The position numbers and the translations under genes were made by a program. From Bacteroidota bacterium (GTDB lineage: Bacteria; Bacteroidota; Bacteroidia; Flavobacteriales; Flavobacteriaceae), in NCBI GenBank assembly GCA_023387965.1, contig JAEWHE010000015.1:124001-188000 (forward strand): a stretch of 64,000 nucleotides of DNA, given 5' to 3'. Below the pieces are notes generated by a model. It saw only the letters and a program-made list of their open reading frames with translations. It did no database searches and was not told the DNA's origin. Positions 57,755 to 64,000 of the stretch are shown here, piece by piece (within the stretch, counting starts at the first letter, position 1; each line of letters opens with the position of its first letter).

Positions 57755-59623
57755 ATGAAATCAAACAACTTCAAAGCCGGAAATCTCGATTTTTTTAAAA
57801 AAATGATGAGCATTGTTTTTCCAATTTTATTTATTGGAAACACTTTTGCCCAAAGTCCGGAACTTTCCGTAAAAGGTGAAAATGCCGAAAAAGTGCGTTT
57901 AACCGAATTATCGCTCAACGTGCAAATCGTGGGCAACATTGCCTACACCACCGCCGAAATGCATTTTTTCAACGCTTCAAACCGACAAATGGAAGCTGAA
58001 TTAATTTTTCCGTTGCCGGAAAATGTTTCGGTTTCACGTTACGCCATCGATATTAACGGAAAAATGCGCGACGCCGTTCCGGTGAATAAAAGCAAGGGAA
58101 AACAAGTTTTTGAAGCCATCGAACATCGCAGAGTCGATCCGGGTTTGCTGGAAAAAGTGGACGGAAATAATTTTAAAACCCGCATTTATCCGTTGATGCC
58201 AAACAATAAAAGAATTGTGTTGATTGGTTACGAACAGGAATTAAACATGCTCGACCAACACAATTTGGCTTACCAGTTTTTGAGCCGTTATCCTAAAAAA
58301 ATCGACAAATTTAATTTAAAAATTACCGTTGTTGGTGCCGCAAAAAAACCTTCAACCACAGAAATTTCGGGAAGTGATATTGTTTTTACGCAATGGAATC
58401 AAAATTTTGAGGCGAACATTGCCAAAACAAATTACCAACCGGACGAAAACCTCACAATTCAGATTCCGAAAAACCAGAATATTTCTTCGGTATTTATGGA
58501 AAATGTGGGAGGACAACACTATTTTTATGGCAATACTTTCGTAGAAGCAAAAAATATGACCCGTTCACAACCCAAGTCAATTGGTTTAATTTGGGACAAT
58601 TCGCTTAGCGCAAAAAATAAAAATTATGCCAAAGAAATTGCTTTTTTGATGGCATATTTTCAGGAAGTTAGAAACACAAAAGTTACTTTGTATTTCCTGA
58701 ATTATCAGTTTAAAAAACAAAGAGAATTTAATGTGGTAAACGGAAATTGGAGTGAATTACAAACCGCTTTGCAAACTGCAAAATACGATGGTGGAACAAG
58801 ATTTTCCGAAATAAAATTGGGTGCTGATGACGAATATTTTTTCTTTACTGATGGACTTTCATCGTTGAGTGATAACGTTTTGCCAAAAACCAAAAAAGTA
58901 ATTCACACAATCACTTCTTCCGCTTCGGCAGATTTTGCAATGCTTAATTTCACGGCAAGAAATTCTGGTGGAAACTTTTTGAATTTGAACCAAATTTCTA
59001 CCGAAGACGCCATGACAAAAATGAAATTTTCAAGCCTGAAATTCCTTGGTATCAAAGAAAATATTTCGGTGATGGAAATGTTTCCTTCTGTTGGAACTCC
59101 GGTTTCAGGAAATTTTAGTTTTTCCGGAATTTCGCTTTCAGGTTTAACCGAAATCACGCTGCAATTTGGAACAAACGGAAATGTTCAGCAAGAGAAGAAA
59201 ATCACGCTGGATTTGGCGTCACAACGAACCGATATGCTTAGTGTGGAAAAACTTTGGGCACAGAAAAAAATTGCCGATTTAGAAATTTTGTACCAAAAAA
59301 ATGCGGAAGAAATTGAAATGTTGGGCAAAAAATTTGGCATCGTCACCCGAAATACTTCACTGATTGTTCTCGAAGATATTCGCGATTATATTGCTTATGA
59401 TATCTTACCTCCGGCAGAATTGCGACCGGAATTTGACCGCATCAAAAAGCAGCAACAAGATAATTTTTTGGCAGAAAAAAGAAGCAATTGGGAAAACATA
59501 GGAAGTTATTTTGACGGACTGCAAACTTGGTGGAAAGCCGATAAAAAATATGTTGCTCCCAAAAAGGACAAGACTATCAAAAAAATGAAAGCGCCAAGAG
59601 TTGCCATGTTCAAGAGGAAATGA
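57755..59623 (+). CDS. VIT and vWA domain exported protein (5' part of a split gene)
   Basis: A 622-residue protein. A signal peptide near 17-33 (MSIVFPILFIGNTFAQ) is followed by a VIT domain at about 40-165 (VRLTELSLNVQIVGNIAYTTAEMHFFNASNRQMEAELIFPLPENVSVSRYAIDINGKMRDAVPVNK). A vWA-type part covers about 260-420: IGLIWDNSLSAKNKN, where the MIDAS DxSxS reads DNSLS, and YFFFTDGLSSLSD. It ends abruptly ...RVAMFKRK and overlaps the next gene by ATGA. In the other frame the same bases read QEEMIELD, which joins smoothly to the next protein, so a one-base loss is likely. Confidence 0.85.
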   Translation: MKSNNFKAGNLDFFKKMMSIVFPILFIGNTFAQSPELSVKGENAEKVRLTELSLNVQIVGNIAYTTAEMHFFNASNRQMEAELIFPLPENVSVSRYAIDINGKMRDAVPVNKSKGKQVFEAIEHRRVDPGLLEKVDGNNFKTRIYPLMPNNKRIVLIGYEQELNMLDQHNLAYQFLSRYPKKIDKFNLKITVVGAAKKPSTTEISGSDIVFTQWNQNFEANIAKTNYQPDENLTIQIPKNQNISSVFMENVGGQHYFYGNTFVEAKNMTRSQPKSIGLIWDNSLSAKNKNYAKEIAFLMAYFQEVRNTKVTLYFLNYQFKKQREFNVVNGNWSELQTALQTAKYDGGTRFSEIKLGADDEYFFFTDGLSSLSDNVLPKTKKVIHTITSSASADFAMLNFTARNSGGNFLNLNQISTEDAMTKMKFSSLKFLGIKENISVMEMFPSVGTPVSGNFSFSGISLSGLTEITLQFGTNGNVQQEKKITLDLASQRTDMLSVEKLWAQKKIADLEILYQKNAEEIEMLGKKFGIVTRNTSLIVLEDIRDYIAYDILPPAELRPEFDRIKKQQQDNFLAEKRSNWENIGSYFDGLQTWWKADKKYVAPKKDKTIKKMKAPRVAMFKRK

Positions 59624-60909
59624 TTGAGTTGGATGGAACAGAGTCGGTTTTGGAAGAAGTGGTGGTTTCGGGTTATCAAGCCGAATCGAAAAGAATGACA
59701 ACTAATGCTGTTCAAGTAGTTAATTCTGAAGCAATTGAAAAATCTGTAAGATACGATGCGATTAACGCAATGGACGGTAAAGTTTCTGGTATTCAGATTC
59801 AAGATGATGTGATTGCGATTCGCGGAAATGCATCAGTTTTGCCAGAAAAAAAACCTTTAATTATTATCAATGGCGAAATTTTTAATGGTAAAATTTCCGA
59901 TATTGATTCAGATGAAGTGGTTTCGGCAAATGTTTTAAAAGGAGATGTAGCAACCGCTGTTTACGGTAATCGAGCTTCAGCTGGAGCTGTCGTGATTGTT
60001 ACAAAAGATAAAACTCAAAAATCATGGAATCCGGATCGTTTGTATTTAAAAGTTTTGGCTTCCGCCGAAAAAGGAAAACAATATGATACGTATTTGGAAC
60101 TGAAAAAAGACCAAGAACGCAATCCAAGTTTTTATTTTGATGTGGCGCATTTTTTTAAAAATCAAGGAGATACGGAAAAAGCATTGCAGGTTTTGAGCAA
60201 TATTGCTGATTTAGGTTTGGAAAATCACCAACTTTATAAAACTTTAAGCTATACTTTTCGCCAATGGAAAAGTTACGACGACGCTATTTTTACCGCTTCA
60301 AAAATTGCGCAATGGCGTGAACACGAACCGCAAAGCCTTCGGGATTACGCTTTGGCTTTGGAAGATGGTGGAAAAAATCAAGAAGCTTTTGATCAATTGG
60401 TACAAGCTTTGGAGGTGAATTATTTTGGAGAAATGACGGGTCAATATGCTGGTGTTGAAGATATTATTTTGATGGATTTAAACCGAATTGCACAAAATAG
60501 CAATGTGAAAACGGGCAAACTTGATAAAAAATATTTGAGCAAAATGCCGGTGGATATTCGGGTGGTGATGAACTGGAATTTGATGGATGTTGACCTTGAT
60601 TTGCACGTGATTGAACCTTCCGGCGAAGAATGTTATTACGGAAACAAAGAGACAGAAATTGGTGCTCGTTTTTCTAAAGATTTTACGCAAGGTTACGGTC
60701 CAGAACAATATTTGCTTCGCAATGCGACCAAAGGAAAATATGTGTTAAAAACGAATTATTTTGGCGAAAGCCAATTAACCGAAAACGGTCCGGCAACGGT
60801 CATGATTGAAATTTATACCAACAAATCCGGAAAAATTTCGAAAGAAATTAAAACCATTCAGCTTTCCAATGTAAGAGAAAATGAAGTTTTGGCAGAGATT
60901 TCTATCTAA
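59620..60909 (+). CDS. Plug-like, helical-repeat and DUF2135 protein (3' part of the split gene)
   Basis: A 429-residue frame without a signal peptide. Residues about 10-125 resemble a TonB-receptor plug of the SusC type (VAIRGNAS...KPLIIINGEIF...VVSANVLKGDVATAVYGNRASAGAVVIVTK) but no barrel follows. The middle has TPR-like repeats (GDTEKALQVLSNIADLGLENHQLYKTLSYTFRQWKSYDDAI). The C-terminus (about 305-410) is a DUF2135-like domain (VVMNWNLMDVDLDLHVIEPSGEECYYGNKETEIGARFSKDFTQGYGPEQY). Lack of its own signal peptide supports fusion with the preceding VIT/vWA frame into one protein of about 1050 residues. Confidence 0.8.
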   Translation: MIELDGTESVLEEVVVSGYQAESKRMTTNAVQVVNSEAIEKSVRYDAINAMDGKVSGIQIQDDVIAIRGNASVLPEKKPLIIINGEIFNGKISDIDSDEVVSANVLKGDVATAVYGNRASAGAVVIVTKDKTQKSWNPDRLYLKVLASAEKGKQYDTYLELKKDQERNPSFYFDVAHFFKNQGDTEKALQVLSNIADLGLENHQLYKTLSYTFRQWKSYDDAIFTASKIAQWREHEPQSLRDYALALEDGGKNQEAFDQLVQALEVNYFGEMTGQYAGVEDIILMDLNRIAQNSNVKTGKLDKKYLSKMPVDIRVVMNWNLMDVDLDLHVIEPSGEECYYGNKETEIGARFSKDFTQGYGPEQYLLRNATKGKYVLKTNYFGESQLTENGPATVMIEIYTNKSGKISKEIKTIQLSNVRENEVLAEISI

Positions 60910-60970
60910 AATATTTTTTGATAAGTCTTAAATTTTAATGGGTTTGCAACAAATTTCGGCTCGAAAAGCG

Positions 60971-60978
60971 TAATTTTG
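60971..60978 (+). promoter_or_regulatory. Putative -7 box for rsgA-dtd-eamA
   Basis: TAATTTTG, exact TAnnTTTG, 32 bases before the rsgA ATG; a TTG lies 24 bases upstream, slightly far. Confidence 0.45.
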
Positions 60979-61010
60979 CCCTTTAACTTTTAAGACTTAT
61001 TTTTTTGTGA

Positions 61011-61976
61011 ATGACGGGAACAGTCTATAAATCTACCGGAAGCTGGTACGTTGTGAAAACCGACGAAGGCGAAATTTTTGAGTGCCGAATCAAGGGAAAA
61101 TTCCGAATGCAAGGCATCAAAAGTACCAATCCAATTGCGGTTGGCGACATTGTAGATTTTGACTTAGACGAATCTGCCGACAAAACCGTGGGAATCATCC
61201 ACCACATTCACGACAGGAAAAATTATATCGTTAGAAAATCGGTGAATCTTTCGAAACAAGTTCACATCATTGCTTCAAATATCGATCAGGTTTTTTTGCT
61301 GATTACCATCAATAATCCACCGACAACCACAAGTTTTATCGACCGTTTTCTGGTAACTGCCGAAGCTTATGGTATTGAAGCGGTTTTGGTTTTTAACAAA
61401 ATTGATACGTACGACGAAGCGACGGAAGACGAACAATTATTTTTGCGATACATTTATTCGAAAATTGGTTACAAATGCCTGCGAATTTCGAGCGTAGGAA
61501 ATAAAGGAATTGAGCAATTGAAGGAAATGATGGTTGGTAAAGTTTCAATGTTTTCGGGACATTCCGGAGTTGGAAAATCGACTTTGGCAAACGCTTTGGA
61601 ACCTACTTTGGATTTAAAAACCACTATAATTTCTGAGCAAAGCAAACAAGGACAACACACGACAACTTTTGCAGAAATGTACGATTTGCCTTTCAATGCT
61701 AAAATTATCGACACGCCTGGAATTAAAGGTTTTGGGATTGTTGATATGGATAAAGATGAAGTAGGTCATTATTTTCCGGAATTTTTTGCGTTGAAGAAAA
61801 ACTGTAAATTCAACAATTGTTTGCACAAAGAAGAACCGCATTGTGCCGTGAAAGAAGCTTTGGATACTGACGAAATTGCTTGGTCGCGTTACCGAAGTTA
61901 TTTGCAAATTTTGGAAGGCGAAGACGAACATTACCGAACAGATGATTATTCGGATAAAGGCGAAAATTTACAATAA
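61011..61976 (+). CDS. rsgA: Ribosome small-subunit-dependent GTPase RsgA
   Basis: A circularly permuted GTPase that helps late maturation of the 30S subunit. An N-terminal OB fold (about 1-75) is followed by the G motifs in permuted order: G4 VFNKID, G1 GHSGVGKSTLAN and G3 DTPGIKGFG. A zinc-binding tail follows (KKNCKFNNCLHKEEPHCAV, three Cys and one His). The 321-residue length is normal. It is the first gene of a tight run with dtd (start directly after the stop) and eamA. Confidence 0.96.
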   Translation: MTGTVYKSTGSWYVVKTDEGEIFECRIKGKFRMQGIKSTNPIAVGDIVDFDLDESADKTVGIIHHIHDRKNYIVRKSVNLSKQVHIIASNIDQVFLLITINNPPTTTSFIDRFLVTAEAYGIEAVLVFNKIDTYDEATEDEQLFLRYIYSKIGYKCLRISSVGNKGIEQLKEMMVGKVSMFSGHSGVGKSTLANALEPTLDLKTTIISEQSKQGQHTTTFAEMYDLPFNAKIIDTPGIKGFGIVDMDKDEVGHYFPEFFALKKNCKFNNCLHKEEPHCAVKEALDTDEIAWSRYRSYLQILEGEDEHYRTDDYSDKGENLQ

Positions 61977-62429
61977 ATGCGGGCAATTATTCAAAGAGTT
62001 TCTCACGCTTCCGTCACTGTGGAAGGAGAAAAAATCAGTGAAATTGGTCAAGGTTTGCTGGTTTTGGTTGGGATTGAAGACCAAGATAACCAAGAAGATA
62101 TTTCGTGGCTTTCGCCAAAGATTTGCAACCTCAGAATTTTTGGTGATGAAAATGGCGTGATGAATCTTTCGATAAAGGATATTGACGGAGAAATGATTGT
62201 CGTGAGTCAATTTACGCTTCATGCGGCAACGAAGAAAGGTAACCGACCTTCTTATATTAAAGCTTCGAAGCCAGAAATCGCAATTCCGCTTTATGAAAAA
62301 TTTTTACAGCAATTAAGTTTAGATTTTGGCAAAAAAATCCAAACTGGAAAATTTGGAGCCGACATGAAAGTAGAACTTTTAAACGACGGTCCGGTCACTC
62401 TTTTTATTGACACCAAAAACCGCGAATAA
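61977..62429 (+). CDS. dtd: D-aminoacyl-tRNA deacylase
   Basis: Hydrolyses D-aminoacyl-tRNA (and glycyl-tRNA-Ala) as a proofreading step. The 150-residue protein has MRAIIQRVSHASVTVEG and the two active-site motifs SQFTLHAATKKGNRPSY (SQFTL) and NDGPVTLFIDT (GPVT, the cross-subunit Gly-cisPro region). The ATG follows the rsgA stop with no gap. Confidence 0.97.
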   Translation: MRAIIQRVSHASVTVEGEKISEIGQGLLVLVGIEDQDNQEDISWLSPKICNLRIFGDENGVMNLSIKDIDGEMIVVSQFTLHAATKKGNRPSYIKASKPEIAIPLYEKFLQQLSLDFGKKIQTGKFGADMKVELLNDGPVTLFIDTKNRE

Positions 62430-62432
62430 TTC

Positions 62433-63299
62433 ATGAAATCGCTACAAAATAAATGGTTTTTTCTATTGGTGCTTTCTCTGATTTGGGGAAGCTCTTTTAT
62501 TTTAATCAAAAAGGGATTGGTGGGATTGAATCCGTTTCAGTTGGGTTCGTTGCGAATGATTTTTGCCGCAACATTTTTGCTGATAATTGGTTTTAGAAGT
62601 TTAGCAAAAATTAAACGTTACCAATGGAAATATATTGCGATTACTGCCATGATGGGAACTTTTTTTCCTGCTTTTTTATTTTCGATGGCACAAACCGAAA
62701 TCGATAGTTCCATTAGTGCGATTTTGAATTCGCTTACACCTTTGGGAACGTTGGTTTTGGGAATCACGATTTTCGGAATGGGTTTTCAGAGACGGCAGCT
62801 TTTTGGTGTGATTTTAGGTTTGGCGGGAAGTTGCCTGCTTATTTTTAGTGGCGCGATCAACCATCCCGGACAAAATTATTGGTTTGCTTTGCTTGCCGTA
62901 ATTGGCGCGATCTGTTATTCGGTAAACGTGAATCTAATCAAGAAATATTTGTCGGATTTGAATGCTGTAAGTATAACGGTTGGGAATTTTTCGGTATTGT
63001 TGATTCCGGCTTTGGTTATTCTTTATTTTTCCGATTTTTCGCAAGTGGCGCATATACCAGAAGTTCAGCATTCCATGATTTTTGTGGGAATTCTTGCCAT
63101 TATGGGAACCTGCGTTGCCAATGTAATTTACTTTAAACTGATTCAGATTTCATCGCCAATTTTTGCTTCTTCGGTTACGTATATGTTGCCGCTTGTGGCA
63201 TGTTTTTGGGGTGTTGCCGATGGCGAAACGTTGTCGGTTTGGCAAGGTTTAGGAGGTTTGGTGGTTTTGGCTGGGGTTTATCTTTCGGCGAGGAAGTGA
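62433..63299 (+). CDS. EamA/DMT-family membrane transporter
   Basis: A 288-residue ten-helix transporter of the drug/metabolite superfamily, made of two EamA repeats. The first begins FFLLVLSLIWGSSFILIKKGLVGLNPFQLGSLRMIFAATFLL and the second near 148-280 (YWFALLAVIGAICYSVNVNLIKKYLSDLNAVSITVGNFSVLL). The substrate cannot be inferred. The start is 3 bases after dtd, so the three genes share a transcript. Confidence 0.92.
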   Translation: MKSLQNKWFFLLVLSLIWGSSFILIKKGLVGLNPFQLGSLRMIFAATFLLIIGFRSLAKIKRYQWKYIAITAMMGTFFPAFLFSMAQTEIDSSISAILNSLTPLGTLVLGITIFGMGFQRRQLFGVILGLAGSCLLIFSGAINHPGQNYWFALLAVIGAICYSVNVNLIKKYLSDLNAVSITVGNFSVLLIPALVILYFSDFSQVAHIPEVQHSMIFVGILAIMGTCVANVIYFKLIQISSPIFASSVTYMLPLVACFWGVADGETLSVWQGLGGLVVLAGVYLSARK

Positions 63300-63329
63300 T
63301 TTGGGATTTTTGATTTAAGATATTAGAAT

Positions 63330-63420
63330 TGAGAATTGAGAATTGATAATTGAGATTTTCTTTATCGGATTTTGCTTTCGACCTTCGACTTTCGACTTTT
63401 GACTTTTGACTTTTGACTTT
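63330..63420. repeat. GAATTGA and CTTTTGA tandem repeats
   Basis: GAATTGAGAATTGAGAATTGATAATTGAG followed by CGACCTTCGACTTTCGACTTTTGACTTTTGACTTTTGAC, units of about 7-8 bases. The second block is the reverse complement type of the array at 5750-5800. Confidence 0.75.
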
Positions 63421-63460
63421 GCAACTTCCCAACCCTTAAAAAATTCCCTTCGTGTTTAAC

Positions 63461-63547
63461 TAGCCCCGATAGAGGCGACTATACTTTTTTTATTGCCCGG
63501 ATTGAAATCCGGGGTAATTAAAAAAGATAGTGCCGAAAGCGGGAAAA
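63461..63547 (+). repeat. Dispersed hairpin element, copy H
   Basis: TAGCCCCGATAGAGGCGACTATACTTTTTT, stem ATTGCCCGG / CCGGGGTAAT around ATTGAAAT, then AAAAAAGATAGTGCCGAAAGCGGGAAAATGGATT. Followed by a CCCGATGCTTCGGG palindrome (63568-63581). Confidence 0.75.
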
Positions 63548-63611
63548 TGGATTATTAAAATGCCTGTCCCGATGCTTCGGGATGGCTCCCAGAAAAAAAA
63601 TTAAGCATAAA

Positions 63612-63643
63612 AAAAACCGCCATTGCTGACGGTTTTAATTTTT
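63612..63643. terminator. Terminator between eamA and the last gene
   Basis: AAAACCG / CGGTTTT stem with T-run on both strands, 3' of the convergent genes eamA (+) and the partial gene (-). Confidence 0.75.
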
Positions 63644-63654
63644 TTATGTATTTC

Positions 63655-64000
63655 TTAGTTGAAATCTGCGTCGGTTACACCTTCGTTGATTTTTACTTCT
63701 GAAATTACAATTGGAATTTCGATTCCGATGTTTAGCGATGTTTTGTGCGGAACTTTGATTCCTTTTACTTCGCGGTAATCTGAAAATGGCGAAACGATTG
63801 TCATTTTTTGTCCTGGAGCCATTTCAACTTCTTGGCTTTCGGCAACTTTTAGACCCGATTTTACATCGTAGTACATTGTAGTTTCTCCGTCTTTGATTAC
63901 GTAAGCATCGCTACCTTCGATAGATTCGATTCCGCTAACTGTGATTCCTGATTTTGTTGCCAACGTCAATTCTGGGAACGCGTTTGCGTAGAATTTCATG
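63655..64000 (-). CDS. C-terminal end of an exported protein, possibly M16 peptidase-type (start outside window)
   Basis: The last 115 or so residues of a gene that continues past the window edge. The sequence is beta-rich: SGITVSGIESIEGSDAYVIKDGETTMYYDVKSGLKVAESQEV, then FSDYREVKGIKVPHKTSLNIG and EVKINEGVTDADFN. This pattern, outer-membrane-lipoprotein-sorting-like strands ending NEGVTDADF, is what I recall at the end of some Bacteroidota insulinase-like (M16) proteases. The identity is tentative. The Met at 63999 is probably internal. Confidence 0.45.
   Translation of the reverse strand, partial: MKFYANAFPELTLATKSGITVSGIESIEGSDAYVIKDGETTMYYDVKSGLKVAESQEVEMAPGQKMTIVSPFSDYREVKGIKVPHKTSLNIGIEIPIVISEVKINEGVTDADFN

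Noticed and set aside
63568..63581. CCCGATGCTTCGGG palindrome as a terminator for eamA
   Set aside because: No T-run follows; it is the small palindrome that accompanies the dispersed hairpin family. The AAAACCG/CGGTTTT hairpin is the better terminator.

Overview
The window looks like a chromosomal segment of a Flavobacterium-type bacterium (Bacteroidota, Flavobacteriia). The evidence is AT-rich DNA, gldA and porT/sprT gliding and type IX secretion genes, GLPGLI-family, DUF5686 and CarboxypepD_reg-like outer-membrane proteins, a menaquinone methyltransferase, and promoters with the Bacteroidota -7 box TAnnTTTG instead of Shine-Dalgarno-led starts. No rRNA, tRNA, CRISPR array, transposase or phage gene was found.

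Layout. 1-5.7 kb, minus strand: the cell-shape operon mreB-mreC-mreD-mrdA (PBP2, cut by the window edge) behind purH. 6.2-11.1 kb: an outer-membrane receptor, a GLPGLI protein and a small secreted protein, followed by a partly decayed second copy of the same module. 11.3-23.3 kb: a MacB-type permease, accD, fbaA, a BamA/TamA-like lipoprotein, a TrmH/SpoU methyltransferase, porT-menG, and folA, a 2TM protein, a TonB-like protein and thyA. 23.4-26.3 kb: a bifunctional nuclease and etfA/etfB. 26.4-33.5 kb is the most accessory-looking part: a TPR histidine kinase and response regulator, then a four-gene minus-strand cassette (HTH regulator, polytopic coiled-coil membrane protein, membrane-anchored vWA-like protein, nuclease-fold lipoprotein). 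33.8-45.3 kb: pdhB, a DUF5686 protein, soluble and membrane pyrophosphatases side by side, a deoxynucleoside kinase and envelope proteins. 45.3-53.2 kb is a methionine/SAM region: metK with a structured leader, two short Met-containing ORFs each followed by a terminator hairpin, a homoserine-dehydrogenase-like fragment, a SAM-I riboswitch, a two-part metH and metF. 53.3-64 kb: a PagL-like deacylase, a DUF2807 lipoprotein, gldA, a DAHP synthase-chorismate mutase fusion, a VIT/vWA gene apparently split by a frameshift from its plug/DUF2135 part, rsgA-dtd-eamA, and the end of a gene that leaves the window.

Between genes sits a dispersed family of hairpin elements: eight copies with conserved ends (TAGCCCCG...CCTTTT and AAAAGATTGCAGCGGAAAGCGGG) and stem cores that differ in sequence but still pair. 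The strongest unexplained items are the tandem attenuator-like leaders before the methionine genes, the four-gene envelope nuclease cassette, the duplicated receptor module, and this hairpin family. All functional statements come from reading the sequence and family knowledge; no search or folding program was run.
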